Notes: generated by a model not told the origin, from the letters alone. DNA of 64,000 bases from Pseudomonas sp. S09G 359 (GCF_002843605.1 NZ_CP025263.1:142501-206500); one strand, 5' to 3'. Positions 45,001-55,590 are shown, numbered from the stretch's first letter. Numbers and translations are program-made.

Positions 45001-45337
45001 TGCATGCTGCGCCATAAGGTGAATGCCCATAAATGCGATCTAATTCACAAAACCCCCGCGAACTTATCGGACTTTTCGGGTACTAACTTATCTCGGTTAG
45101 AACTTGATGGCCAACTAGTGGCAACTTCTAAGTCATCCGACGAACCGCTATCAAAACAGCTGCCGCTTGTCGGAATAATAACTCCGGTAACAGCTCTGGC
45201 ATCTTTTTGATAATTTTTTATTGTTATTAATCAATATGTTGGGCAAATAACAAGTGCGGGCGTGCAACTAATCCACTTTCTTGGGTTGGTCGAAGTTCGA
45301 TGTTAGTTTGCCGACCTTGATTTTCGATGGATCGAAC
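45001..45337. other. AT-rich region upstream of the two-partner secretion operon
   Basis: About 340 bases with no gene. It holds an imperfect dyad CTAAC...GTTAG (near 45082-45099), GGAC/GTCC-type repeats, and a very AT-rich stretch at 45200-45250 that should contain the promoter for the TpsB-TpsA operon. TTGATA at 45207 is a possible -35, but no convincing -10 stands 17 bases downstream. Confidence 0.5.
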
Positions 45338-47062
45338 ATGTCGTTGTTATTGCCACGGACTCGGTATTTCCTGTGCACTTTGCTGCTCGCTTATTTGAGC
45401 CTCAACAGTGCCATGGCCGCCCCTACGCCTGGGGATCAGGACCTGATCCGCGACCGGCAGAACCGCCTGCTCGAAGAGCAGCGCCGGCGCCTTGAAGAAC
45501 TCCAGGACCTGCCTGGCAAAGGCGCCACGCCCCAGACCCCGGCAGTGCCGGCGGACACCCGTTGCTTCCCGATCAAAGACATCGAACTCAAGGGCGCCGA
45601 CAGCCTGTCTGCCGCCGACCGCACACGCCTGCTAAAACCCTACGTGGGCGAATGCCTGGGCGTTGCGCAGCTCAACCAGTTGCTCAAGGTCATCACCGAC
45701 TATTACATCGCCAAGGGCCGCGTCACCAGTCGCGCCTACCTGCCGCAACAGGACCTCTCCAGCGGCCACCTCCAGGTGCTGGTGGTGGAGGGCAAACTCG
45801 AAGGCTTGAAGGGCGCCCAGGGCAGTACGGTCACTGACCGCGAGCTGGCCATGGCGTTTCCCGGCAAGGTTGGCGAGGCGCTCAACCTGCGGGAGGTCGA
45901 GCAACTGGTGGACCAGCTCAGCCGCTTGCCGTCCAAACAGGCGCAGATGGAACTGACCCCAGGCAGCGAAGTGGGCGGCAGCGAAGTGCTGGTGAAGAAC
46001 GCGCCGCAAAAGCCCTGGCGCGCCAGCCTGTCGCGCAACAACGACGGCCAGAAAAGCACCGGCGAACAGCAATGGGGCGCGGGCCTGGAATGGGACAGCC
46101 CCCTGGGCCTGGCGGATCAACTGATCCTGCGCGGTGGCCATGACGCCGTCAGCGACCACCAGAAAACCTCGAAAAACAGCATGCTCTACTACAACCTGCC
46201 GTGGGGTTGGTGGAACTTCAGTTACACCTACAGCGAGAGCGACTACCGCACCTTCGGCACGCTAGACGGTTTCAAGTTCAAGCAGAACGGTGACAGCCAG
46301 AACCACCAGCTGCGCGCCGAGCGTGTGATCCACCGTGACGACGTGAGCAAGACCTCGGTCAACGTCGGCCTGACGCACCTGCGCACCAACAACTACCTGC
46401 TCGACGCCAAACTGGACACCAGCAGCAACCGCCTCAGCGAACTGCAGGTGGGCATCAACCACGGGCGGCGCATCGGCAGTGCCTTCGTCAACCTGGATGT
46501 GGGCATGCAAAACGGCATTGGCGCCTTTGACGCGCAAAGCAACCGGCAGGAGCGGGACGCCCAGGGCAACCTCACCGCCACCCCACGCTACCGCAAATAC
46601 ACCGCCACCCTAAGCTACCTGCAGCCCTTCACGCTGTGGGGCGAGTCGTTGAGCTTCTCCAGCCTGGCCACCGGGCAGCGCAGCGAAGACGTGCTTTACG
46701 CGCCGCAACGCATGAGCCTTGGCGGCTCGTACTCGGTGCGTGGCTTCAAGGACCAGCAATTGTCCGGCGACAGTGGCGGTTACTGGCGCAACGAAGTGCG
46801 TTGGGCGCGGCCGGTGACCGTCGACTGGTTGCGCCCGGCCTTCGCCGAATACGGTGCCAGCGTCGGCTATGACCAAGGTGTGATTCGCAACGATCGCTAC
46901 AACGACGACCAGCACGGCCGTGTGTCGAGTAATTCCGTCGAGCTGTTTGCCCGCGGCAAGCACGTGAGCACCAGCGTGACCTTTGCCCATTCCCTGGAGA
47001 GACCTGGTGTGGTCACCGAGCGCGAAGCGCCGGTGTATTTCCACGTGGATTTCTTCCTGTAA
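45338..47062 (+). CDS. TpsB outer-membrane transporter (CdiB/FhaC/ShlB family)
   Basis: A 574-residue outer-membrane protein that exports the adjacent TpsA. After a signal peptide (ends NSAMAAPTPGD) comes the plug helix (NRLLEEQRRRLEELQ), two POTRA domains (CFPIKDIELKGADSL, and GHLQVLVVEGKLEGLKG), and a 16-strand barrel with the L6-type loop RMSLGGSYSVRGFKDQQLSG, ending in FHVDFFL. The frame starts 19 codons earlier, but ATG 45338 gives the signal peptide at once. It lies 30 bases before tpsA. Confidence 0.94.
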   Translation: MSLLLPRTRYFLCTLLLAYLSLNSAMAAPTPGDQDLIRDRQNRLLEEQRRRLEELQDLPGKGATPQTPAVPADTRCFPIKDIELKGADSLSAADRTRLLKPYVGECLGVAQLNQLLKVITDYYIAKGRVTSRAYLPQQDLSSGHLQVLVVEGKLEGLKGAQGSTVTDRELAMAFPGKVGEALNLREVEQLVDQLSRLPSKQAQMELTPGSEVGGSEVLVKNAPQKPWRASLSRNNDGQKSTGEQQWGAGLEWDSPLGLADQLILRGGHDAVSDHQKTSKNSMLYYNLPWGWWNFSYTYSESDYRTFGTLDGFKFKQNGDSQNHQLRAERVIHRDDVSKTSVNVGLTHLRTNNYLLDAKLDTSSNRLSELQVGINHGRRIGSAFVNLDVGMQNGIGAFDAQSNRQERDAQGNLTATPRYRKYTATLSYLQPFTLWGESLSFSSLATGQRSEDVLYAPQRMSLGGSYSVRGFKDQQLSGDSGGYWRNEVRWARPVTVDWLRPAFAEYGASVGYDQGVIRNDRYNDDQHGRVSSNSVELFARGKHVSTSVTFAHSLERPGVVTEREAPVYFHVDFFL

Positions 47063-47092
47063 TTCAACGCCCGCTGCCCTGAGATTTTGAAT

Positions 47093-50000
47093 ATGGATGT
47101 TCGCCCTGTTTCTGCCCTGAAAACCCTGAGCCAACGCGGCCTGGCCCTGATCCTGGCCAACGCGCTGTTCTGGCAGCCGCTGCTGGCCCAGGCTGACGGC
47201 ATCGTGGTCAGCGGCCCGGGCACCACGCTCGGCCAGGCAGGCAACGGCGTGCCGGTGGTGAACATCGCCACCCCCAACGGCAGCGGGCTGTCCCACAACC
47301 AGTTCAAGGACTACAACGTCGGCCCCAACGGCGTGATCCTCAACAACGCCACCGGCGCGGTGCAAAACACCCAGCTGGGCGGGATCATCGTCGGCAACCC
47401 GAACCTCAAGGGCGGCGCCGCCAACGTCATCCTCAACGAAGTCAACGGCGGCAGCCCCAGCCGGTTGCGCGGCTACACCGAAGTGGCGGGCCAGTCGGCC
47501 AAAGTGATCGTGGCCAACCCCTACGGCATCAGCTGCAACGGCTGCGGTTTTATCAACACGCCGAATGTGACCCTGACCACCGGTAAGCCGATTATCGACA
47601 AGGCCGGCCGCCTGGACCGCTATGAAGTGGATGGCGGTGCGGTGACCATCGACGGCAAGGGCTTGAACGCGAGCAACGTCGACCGTTTCGAGATCATCAC
47701 CCGTTCGGCCAAGATCAACGCACAGATCAACGCGCGCCAGCTCACCGTGATTGCCGGGCGCAATGACGTCGATGCACAAAGCCTGAAAACCACCGCGCGC
47801 GCCGACGACGGCAGCGCCAAGCCGGAGCTGGCCATCGACTCGTCGGCCCTGGGCGGCATGTACGCGGGCGCGATCAAACTGGTGGGCACCGAAGCCGGTG
47901 TGGGCGTGAAGCTCGACGGCACGCTTGCAGCCAGTGGCGGTGACATTCAACTCGATGCCAACGGTCACCTGAGCATGGCCCAGGCAGCCGCCAGTGGCGC
48001 GGTGGACATCAAGGCCGCCAGCCTCGAAACCAAGGGCGCGGTGTACGCCGGTACCCGCCTCAAGGCGCAAACCAAGGGCACATTGAAAAACAGCAAGACC
48101 CTCGCCGCGCGCGACAGCATCACCCTGGCCAGCAACGGCCAGTTGACCAACAGCGGCATCATCGAAGCCGGGGTCAACGCCGACAACACCCGCAACGCCG
48201 GTGGCGACGTGACCCTCGACAGCCAGCACATCACCAACAGCGGCTCGGTGATCGCCAATCGCAACCTCACCGCCACCGCCGCGCAAAGCCTGGATAACAG
48301 GGGCGGTACGCTGAGCGCGAAACAGTCGCTGAACCTCACCGCCGCAAGCGTCGACAACCGCAACAAAGGCCAACTGCTCAGCGACGGCGAACAAACCCAC
48401 ACCGTCACCGGCCTGCTGGATAACAGCGAGGGCGGCATCATCGACAGTAGCGGCGCGTTCACCCTGCACGGCAATACCCTCGACAACAGCACCGGCAACC
48501 TCACTGGCGCGAGCACGATCACCCTGGATCTGCTCGGCGACCTGATCAACCGCAACGGCAAGTTGGCGAGCGCCGGCCCGTTGCTGATCCAGCGCGCCGC
48601 ACACATCGACAACCAGGGCGGCAAACTCGCCAGCCAAGGCCTGCTGACCGTCTTCGCCAATAGCCTCGACAACCGCAACAACGGCACCCTGGCCGCCAAC
48701 GATGGCCTGAACCTCACCGCCGGCGGCCTGGTGCAGAACGGCGCGAATGGCCTGATCCACAGTGAAAAGGCCGACATCACGATCACCGCCGGCACCCTCG
48801 ACAACGACGGCGGGCGCATTGCGGCCAAAGCCGGGAATGCCGTGGTCGACGCCACCGACTTCAACAACGGCAGCGGCGCCCTGTTCGCGCGTGATCGCGT
48901 GGGCCTCACGGGGGTTAACCTGGATAACGGCGGCGAGATCGCCGGCAACCAGATCGACGTCAAATTGCGCGGCAACCTGACCAACCGTGGCCTGATCGAA
49001 AGCGCCACCACCCTGGATGTCGACACCGTCGGCCTCACCAACAGCGGGCAGATGCGCGCCCTGGGCACCAGCGGCAAGACCCGCTACGCCATCGGTGGCC
49101 TGCTGAATAACAGCGGCAGCCTGGAAACCGCCAACGATCAACTGAGCCTCGCCGCCACTACCTTTCAGAACACCGGCGGCAAGGTGTTGCACGTGGGCAC
49201 CGGTGTGCTCGACCTCAGCGGCATCAGCCTCGATGACGTCGGCGGCAGCCTGGTGACCCACGGCGACCTGACCCTGGACAAAGCCCAGTGGACCAACAGC
49301 ACCGCCATCGAGGCTGGGCGCCTGACGGTCAACGTCGACAACCTGCAACAGACCAGCACCGGCCGATTGCTCGGCACCCGTAGCCTGGTCGGTAAAGGCC
49401 AGGACTGGACCGTCGGTGGCACCGTCGCCAGCCAGGGCAACGTCGACCTGTCGGTGGGCAACCTGCTGAATGACCACGGCCTGATCTTCAGCGGTGGCGA
49501 CATGAGCCTGAAGGTCGACCGTCTGAAAAACCTCGGCGCGGCGATCTACGCCATGGGCAACCTGCAGGTCGACCGCGACGGCCAGGGCGGGCTGGCCACC
49601 AGCATCATCAACAGCTCGGGGACGATCGAAAGCGAGCGCAACCTGATGCTGGCCGCCAGCACGATCGACAACATTCGTAGCGTGCTGACCACCCAATCCG
49701 GCATCTACAGTGCCTCGATCACCCCCACCGCCTGTATCGAAGGCGTGACCGGCGGCGACTGCAGCGGCGGCAAGCAGAACCGGCCATTCGAGATCACCCA
49801 GCGCGATCACTTTGTCGTCAGCGACGCGACGGCCGCATCCGCCATCACCTCGGCCGGCGATATGCTGCTCACCGGCGGTGAGCTGCTCAACAGCAGCAGT
49901 AGCATCGCCGCCGGGGGCGCCATGACCCTGCACCTCAACCAGCTGACCAACGTCGGCCTGGTGACCCATGACACCCAATACACGCGCATCTTTACCTCGC

Positions 50001-53000
50001 CCCGCGAGCGCAAGCCAGGCGGCTGGAACAGCTACGCCGCGACCTTCAACGACCAATATTCCATCGGTGGCTCCCAGTACGACGCCAACAACCTCGGCGG
50101 CCTCGAAGCTGGCCTGGCCACGTTTATCGGGGTCATGGAGTCCGAACGCACCGCACTGGCCACCACCACCGAGCTGGCGCCGTCCGATCAAAGCTACGCC
50201 GCCGTGATCCAGGCCGGTGGCGCGGTGGACGTGAAGGCCCAGGACGGCATCGACAACCGCGTCGTGCGCCGTGGCTACACCTACGTCGGTAGTGGGGCCA
50301 ACGCCAACGCACCGGGCTACTCGACCGAGGTCAGCCTCAACCCGCAATTGCCGCCGGACGTGGCCCAGCAACAGGTCAATCCGCTGGGCCTGCCGGGCTT
50401 CGACCTGCCCACCGGGCAGAACGGCCTGTTCCACCTCAACGACGGCAATGGCGTGGCCAACCTGCCCACCAGCCAGTTCGCCGCCAGCCCGCACAAATAT
50501 CTGATCGAAACCAACCCGGCGCTGACCGACATGCGCCTGTTCCTGGGTTCGGACTACATGCTGACCAAGCTCGGCTATGACCCCGACACCGCGCAAAAGC
50601 GCCTGGGCGACGGGTTCTATGAGCAACGGCTGATCCAGCAAGCCGTGCTCGCGCGCACCGGCCAACGTTTTATCGACGGCCAGACCAGCGACGCCGACCT
50701 GTTCAAGCACCTGATGGACAACGCCATCGGCAGCAAGGACGCGCTAAATTTGTCGGTGGGCGTAAGCCTTACCGCCGAGCAAGTCGCGGCCCTGACCCAC
50801 GACATTGTGTGGCTGGAAAACACCACTGTTGCGGGGCAACAGGTGCTGGTGCCGGTCCTGTACCTGGCCCAGGCGAGCAACCGCCTGGCGCCCAACGGCG
50901 CATTGATTTCCGGCAGTGACGTCAGCCTGATCACCGGCAGCAACCTTAATAACGCCGGCACCCTGCGTGCCACTGGCAGCCTGTTGGCAAACGTCGGCAG
51001 CAACCTCACCAACAGCGGGTTGATGGAAGCCGGCGGGCGCCTTGATCTGCTCAGCGCCAACAACCTCACCAACCGCGCCGGCGGCGTGATAGCCGGTGGC
51101 AACGTCAACCTGGCTGCGGGTGCCGAGTTGCTCAACGAGCGCACGGTCACCACCCATGAAAGCGCCAGTGCCTACCGCACCGAGCGTAGCGACTTTGTCG
51201 ACAGCGCCGCGCGCATCGAGTCGGCTAACGATTTGGCCATGCAGGCAGGCGGCAACGTCAACAACATCGGTGGCGTGCTCAAGAGTGGCGCCGACACCAC
51301 CGTCCAGGCGGTCGGCGACGTCAACATCACCGCCTCGAAAACCCTCGACAGCGGCGCCATCGGCAACCGTTCGAACTTCACCACCATCGCTCAACAAGGT
51401 TCAGTGGTGGAAGCTGGGCGTGACCTGCACGTGGTCGGCGCCCGCGATATCAGCATTGTCGCGAGCCAGGTGGACGCCAAGCGCGACATCAACCTCATCG
51501 CCACCCGCGACCTCACTGCAGGCGTGGCGGCCAACGAACAGCACCTGACGTACAACTCGAAAAAGATCAAACGCATCGAGGACCATGTCCAGCAAGTCTC
51601 CAGTGTGATCAAGGCCGGCGGCGACGCCACCCTGAGTGCCGGGCAGGATCTGCAACTGGTCGCCAGCCAAGTGAGTGCCGGCAACGAGGCGTACCTGGTG
51701 TCCGGCAAAAACCTCAGCCTCAAGGCTGCTGAAGACCAGGACTACAGCTTCTACAGCAAGACCAAGAAGACCTCCCAGGGCAAGAAATTCCGCCTGGATG
51801 AAACCGACGCGGTGAACAACGTCGGCAGCCTCGTCAGCGCCGGTACGAACAGCACCGTGGTTTCCGGTGCCGACCTGCTGCTGGCCGGCAGTGCCGTTAC
51901 CGCTGAAAAAGGCGCCACGCAACTGGTGGCCGCTCAGGACGTGAACATCCTGGCCGTGAGCAATTCCGACAGCGCCCGACATGAGCGCAAGGAAAGCAAA
52001 AGCAGTTGGGGTGGGCTCAAGTCGAGCAAAGTCCAGGACAAGGTCGACGAACAACGCACCACCGCCGTTGGCAGCATGGTCTCCGGCGAAACCGTCACCG
52101 TGGCGGCCAAGCGCGACGCGACGGTGACCGGTTCGTCCCTGGTCAGCACCGGCGACCTCGCCGTCCAGGCTGGCCGCGACCTGACCATCGACGCGGCGCA
52201 GAACACCTTCGCCCGCACCGACATGCACAAGGAAAAGAATCGCGATCTCACCGGGGTGTTGACCGGCAACAAGCTCGGTCTGGATGACATGACCGGCAAC
52301 CAGAAGCTCTACATCAACAGCTCGAAGCACAACGGCACCGCCAATGAGATGACCTTGACCGGCAGCACCATTGGCTCCAGCGCGGGCAATGTGTCGTTGA
52401 CCGCCGGGCGTGAGTTGGCGGTGATCGCCAGTGATCTGGTGAGCACCAAAAACATGCAGTTGAGTGGTGCCAATGTCACCGTCACCTCCGGCATGGAAAC
52501 CGCCAGCCAGACCAGCAAAGACAGCTCCAAGAGCCTGGCCGTGGGCCGCGTGGTTGCGGGTACCGTGGTCGACACCGCCAACAGCATCCGCGACGCCGCC
52601 GAAGCGGCCCGCAGCTCCGATGACCCGCGCCTCAAGGCGGTGAAAATTGCCCAGGCGGCGCTGGCGACCTACAACCTGAATAATCAGCTAGGTGAGCTTG
52701 CTGACCAAAGCACCGACTTCAAGGACAAAAAAGCTGGCTCGGCCGGCAACGGTTCGCTGATCAAGATCGGCACCGAGCTGGCTAACACGCGCACCAAAAG
52801 CAGCAGCGAATACACGGCGCAGACCGCTCACCAGAGCACTCTTAACGCCGGCGGCAATCTGTCGATCATCGCGGCGGGTGATGCACCGGGCACCCAGGGT
52901 GACCTGACGATTACCGGCAGTTCGTTGAAAGCCGGCAGCACGTTGTTGTCTGCGAAAAACAACATCCTGATGCAAAGCGCGCAGAACACCACAGAGCGTA

Positions 53001-55309
53001 AAAATGACGGTTCGCGCAACAGGACTGCCATCGGTGCCAGCTTCAATGTTGGCGAGCAAAACGGCTTCACCCTCGACCTGGGTGCGCAAACCGCCAAGAA
53101 CCTGGGCTCCGGCGGCTCCGTGACGCAAGTCAACACCACCCTGGACACCGGCGCGCTGCTCCTGCACAGCGGGCAGGACACCAGCCTGATCGGGGCACAG
53201 GTGCGCGCTGACCGTATCGATGCGGATATCGGCGGCGACCTCAACATCGTGTCGCTGCAGGACAGCGAAACCTCCAAGAGCAAGCAGGACAGCGCCGGCT
53301 TTGGCGCGAGCATCTGCATTCCGCCGTTCTGCTACGGCTCCACGGTTGCAGCGTCCGCCAACCTGGCGGCGTCGAAAATGAACAGCGACTACCAGGCCGT
53401 GACCGACCAGAGCGGCTTCTTTGCCGGCAAAGGCGGCTACACCATCGACGTGGCCAAGAACACCACCCTGCAAGGCGCGGTGATTGCCAGTGAGGCCACG
53501 GCCGACAAGAACCTGCTGTTGACCGACCGCCTGTTGGTCAGCGACATCAAGAACAAGAGCGAGATCGAGAGCAAGTCGGCGGGCGTAAGCGTCTCCGGTG
53601 CCTACAGCGGCGGCGTTAGCACCATCAAGCCGGGTGCTTTATACGGCATGGCGCTCAACGACTCCGACCACAGCCACACACGCAGTGCCGTCAGCGAAGG
53701 CACGATCGTGGTGCGCAATGCCGAAGGTGCCAATGACCTGGTCGGCCTGAACCGCGACACTGCCAACGCCAACCAGCGTCTCGACCGGCCTGATGAGAAA
53801 GCCATGCAGGAGCGCATGGACCTGGTCAAAAGCTCGATGGAATTGACCAAAGGTATTGGCGATGCCATCGCTGCGGCCAGGGTCAAGGCTGCCAACGACC
53901 CCAACAGCGACATCAGCAAAGCCACACGGCAGAAGCTGATCGAAAGCGGTAACGCTGACCCGACCGCGGAGCAGGTCAGCCAGCAAGTGCAGAAGGATTA
54001 CGGCGTCGGCAGCAGTTTCCAGAGGGCCAGCCAGGCCGTGACCGCTGCGGTGCAAGGGGTCCTGGGCGGTAACCTGGGCGGGGCGTTGGCGGGGGCCGCG
54101 GCGCCGTATCTGGCGCAGGAGATCAAGCTGAAGACCGAAGGCGACCCTTACGCCAACCTGATGGCTCATGCAGTGCTGGGCGCGGCGGTGGCGCAAGCCC
54201 AAGGCAACTCGGCATTGGCAGGGGGCGTTGGCATTACGGCGGGTGAGTTGATCGCTCATTCACTGTATCCGGGCATAGCAACGGCCAACTTGACGCCAGC
54301 GCAAAAGGAAACGGTTTCCGCCCTGTCGACCCTGGCCGCGGGTGTGGGCGGAGGTCTTGCCGGCGGTGACATGGTCAGTGCCTTCGCCGGCGCTCAGGCT
54401 GCGCGTAATGCGGTGGAGAATAACTGGCTGAGTGAAACAGAAGCCCGTGCGCTGGATAAAGAACTGACGGCCTGTAAAAACGTTAAAGGTGATTGCGGTT
54501 CAGTGATAAAAAAATATGTTGATATCAGTAATGAAAACAGTAAAAAAATGGCGAGTCGCTGTACGGGCGGTGGTTGGACGTGTGTTCAGCGGGAAGAAGA
54601 AATCCAGACAAACACCAATGTTGCCAGGGATGCCGACCCTTCACAGTTTCGCCTGAGCGAAAAACTGCAGAACCCCGAGGCGATCGCATTGGTTAATTAT
54701 CTCAATGGTTCGGACCTTAAGTTTCTGAAGGAAAATATTACCGGCACAGACCGAGTCATGTCGGTTGTCATCGATCCGTTCACGTGGCCCGCCGTGTTGA
54801 TCGGTGGCAAATCCATTCTTACCAATGCGGTGACCAACGGCAGAGAACAGTTGATAGCGGTGGGCGTTTCTGCAGGTGTGGGTGCTGCTATCCAATATGG
54901 GACGACAGGACAGGTGACAATGGCGGACGTCATTGGCTCCGGAGTCATTGGCGCGATCACCGCGGGGAAAGGTTACAGCCCTACCGTGACGTGGAATGCA
55001 ACCGGTGGTTATTATCAAGCTGAAATGAAGGGCGATGATCCGTTTATGGGCGCTTTGTTGAGTAAAGCGGGCGCGTCCGTGGGGTTCGCCTTTGGTAACG
55101 CGGTCAAGGGCCCCTTGGATAAACTGCTTAACCCGGTGTCGAAGCAATATGAGTGGGTACCGACGGGGATGTGGACGATTACCAAGCCCGCCCCGCAAAG
55201 TCCCGTTCCCTCCATGTTCGGTAATTTGGGCGATTCTGCATCGTCAGGGGCGTTCAACGGTGGCGCTGATTTCTACTTGAAGAAAAGAGACGGCAATGAG
55301 AAAAAATGA
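47093..55309 (+). CDS. TpsA / CdiA-like filamentous hemagglutinin with polymorphic toxin C-terminus
   Basis: A 2738-residue exoprotein. After an extended signal region (residues 1-36, ends LLAQADG) comes the TPS secretion domain (about 37-280) with NQFKDYNVGPNGVILNN and NPYGISCNGCGFINT. A long beta-helix of FHA repeats rich in LDN/LTN turns follows, then a region with FHA-2-type repeats (residues about 1440-2230). The pretoxin end carries VENN at residues 2441-2444 (54413-54424). The 294 residues after VENN are variable toxin: base composition becomes visibly AT-richer from about 54470, and a hydrophobic glycine-rich stretch (IGSGVIGAITAGKGY) precedes the C-terminus. I do not recognise its activity; membrane insertion is a guess. 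ATG 47093 is chosen over TTG 47087. Adhesin function alone is the alternative. Confidence 0.9.
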   Translation: MDVRPVSALKTLSQRGLALILANALFWQPLLAQADGIVVSGPGTTLGQAGNGVPVVNIATPNGSGLSHNQFKDYNVGPNGVILNNATGAVQNTQLGGIIVGNPNLKGGAANVILNEVNGGSPSRLRGYTEVAGQSAKVIVANPYGISCNGCGFINTPNVTLTTGKPIIDKAGRLDRYEVDGGAVTIDGKGLNASNVDRFEIITRSAKINAQINARQLTVIAGRNDVDAQSLKTTARADDGSAKPELAIDSSALGGMYAGAIKLVGTEAGVGVKLDGTLAASGGDIQLDANGHLSMAQAAASGAVDIKAASLETKGAVYAGTRLKAQTKGTLKNSKTLAARDSITLASNGQLTNSGIIEAGVNADNTRNAGGDVTLDSQHITNSGSVIANRNLTATAAQSLDNRGGTLSAKQSLNLTAASVDNRNKGQLLSDGEQTHTVTGLLDNSEGGIIDSSGAFTLHGNTLDNSTGNLTGASTITLDLLGDLINRNGKLASAGPLLIQRAAHIDNQGGKLASQGLLTVFANSLDNRNNGTLAANDGLNLTAGGLVQNGANGLIHSEKADITITAGTLDNDGGRIAAKAGNAVVDATDFNNGSGALFARDRVGLTGVNLDNGGEIAGNQIDVKLRGNLTNRGLIESATTLDVDTVGLTNSGQMRALGTSGKTRYAIGGLLNNSGSLETANDQLSLAATTFQNTGGKVLHVGTGVLDLSGISLDDVGGSLVTHGDLTLDKAQWTNSTAIEAGRLTVNVDNLQQTSTGRLLGTRSLVGKGQDWTVGGTVASQGNVDLSVGNLLNDHGLIFSGGDMSLKVDRLKNLGAAIYAMGNLQVDRDGQGGLATSIINSSGTIESERNLMLAASTIDNIRSVLTTQSGIYSASITPTACIEGVTGGDCSGGKQNRPFEITQRDHFVVSDATAASAITSAGDMLLTGGELLNSSSSIAAGGAMTLHLNQLTNVGLVTHDTQYTRIFTSPRERKPGGWNSYAATFNDQYSIGGSQYDANNLGGLEAGLATFIGVMESERTALATTTELAPSDQSYAAVIQAGGAVDVKAQDGIDNRVVRRGYTYVGSGANANAPGYSTEVSLNPQLPPDVAQQQVNPLGLPGFDLPTGQNGLFHLNDGNGVANLPTSQFAASPHKYLIETNPALTDMRLFLGSDYMLTKLGYDPDTAQKRLGDGFYEQRLIQQAVLARTGQRFIDGQTSDADLFKHLMDNAIGSKDALNLSVGVSLTAEQVAALTHDIVWLENTTVAGQQVLVPVLYLAQASNRLAPNGALISGSDVSLITGSNLNNAGTLRATGSLLANVGSNLTNSGLMEAGGRLDLLSANNLTNRAGGVIAGGNVNLAAGAELLNERTVTTHESASAYRTERSDFVDSAARIESANDLAMQAGGNVNNIGGVLKSGADTTVQAVGDVNITASKTLDSGAIGNRSNFTTIAQQGSVVEAGRDLHVVGARDISIVASQVDAKRDINLIATRDLTAGVAANEQHLTYNSKKIKRIEDHVQQVSSVIKAGGDATLSAGQDLQLVASQVSAGNEAYLVSGKNLSLKAAEDQDYSFYSKTKKTSQGKKFRLDETDAVNNVGSLVSAGTNSTVVSGADLLLAGSAVTAEKGATQLVAAQDVNILAVSNSDSARHERKESKSSWGGLKSSKVQDKVDEQRTTAVGSMVSGETVTVAAKRDATVTGSSLVSTGDLAVQAGRDLTIDAAQNTFARTDMHKEKNRDLTGVLTGNKLGLDDMTGNQKLYINSSKHNGTANEMTLTGSTIGSSAGNVSLTAGRELAVIASDLVSTKNMQLSGANVTVTSGMETASQTSKDSSKSLAVGRVVAGTVVDTANSIRDAAEAARSSDDPRLKAVKIAQAALATYNLNNQLGELADQSTDFKDKKAGSAGNGSLIKIGTELANTRTKSSSEYTAQTAHQSTLNAGGNLSIIAAGDAPGTQGDLTITGSSLKAGSTLLSAKNNILMQSAQNTTERKNDGSRNRTAIGASFNVGEQNGFTLDLGAQTAKNLGSGGSVTQVNTTLDTGALLLHSGQDTSLIGAQVRADRIDADIGGDLNIVSLQDSETSKSKQDSAGFGASICIPPFCYGSTVAASANLAASKMNSDYQAVTDQSGFFAGKGGYTIDVAKNTTLQGAVIASEATADKNLLLTDRLLVSDIKNKSEIESKSAGVSVSGAYSGGVSTIKPGALYGMALNDSDHSHTRSAVSEGTIVVRNAEGANDLVGLNRDTANANQRLDRPDEKAMQERMDLVKSSMELTKGIGDAIAAARVKAANDPNSDISKATRQKLIESGNADPTAEQVSQQVQKDYGVGSSFQRASQAVTAAVQGVLGGNLGGALAGAAAPYLAQEIKLKTEGDPYANLMAHAVLGAAVAQAQGNSALAGGVGITAGELIAHSLYPGIATANLTPAQKETVSALSTLAAGVGGGLAGGDMVSAFAGAQAARNAVENNWLSETEARALDKELTACKNVKGDCGSVIKKYVDISNENSKKMASRCTGGGWTCVQREEEIQTNTNVARDADPSQFRLSEKLQNPEAIALVNYLNGSDLKFLKENITGTDRVMSVVIDPFTWPAVLIGGKSILTNAVTNGREQLIAVGVSAGVGAAIQYGTTGQVTMADVIGSGVIGAITAGKGYSPTVTWNATGGYYQAEMKGDDPFMGALLSKAGASVGFAFGNAVKGPLDKLLNPVSKQYEWVPTGMWTITKPAPQSPVPSMFGNLGDSASSGAFNGGADFYLKKRDGNEKK

Positions 55310-55514
55310 ACCCTGGTGGGTCGCTGTTTATCTTCCTTGTGCCTGTGCGTTGGCCCTTGTGCTTATGTGTGCGTTCTTTCACATTGCCGGGTATTGGTTA
55401 AGTGGTGGTGATGACATTGTCGCGCTGTTAAAAGCATTTCTGCCGTTCTATCTGCAAATGGCAGGGGCAGGCTTTGTCATGGGTCTTGTTCTGTGGTTTT
55501 TTAATGTTCGTTGA
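55296..55514 (+). CDS. Small two-helix membrane protein, candidate CdiI immunity protein
   Basis: A 72-residue protein with two strong membrane segments (VYLPCACALALVLMCAFFHI and YLQMAGAGFVMGLVLWFF). Its ATG lies inside the last codons of the TpsA gene (14-base overlap), so the two are coupled, exactly where an immunity gene belongs. A membrane immunity protein would fit a toxin that acts at or through the inner membrane. Function is inferred from position and size only. Confidence 0.65.
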   Translation: MRKNEPWWVAVYLPCACALALVLMCAFFHIAGYWLSGGDDIVALLKAFLPFYLQMAGAGFVMGLVLWFFNVR

Positions 55515-55525
55515 TTCCTTGAACT

Positions 55526-55552
55526 AGGGGGCTGAGGGTGCCCCGGCCCCCT
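55526..55552 (+). terminator. GC hairpin after the immunity candidate
   Basis: AGGGGGC (55526-55532) pairs with GCCCCCT (55546-55552) with a 13-base loop that can extend the stem (GGGTGCCCC). It is 12 bases after the stop. No T run follows, so termination is only likely. Confidence 0.45.
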
Positions 55553-55590
55553 GAACCGGCTTACAGCAGCTTGTAGAAAAATAGAGAAAA

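Noticed and set aside
45207..45235. A promoter for the TpsB gene at TTGATA
   Set aside because: No acceptable -10 element at 16-18 bases; the region is only AT-rich.
46610..50710. A 1366-codon minus-strand frame opposite the TpsB-TpsA genes
   Set aside because: Antisense shadow of repetitive TpsA coding sequence; composition is Ala/Val/Gly/Asp-rich with no motif or ribosome site.
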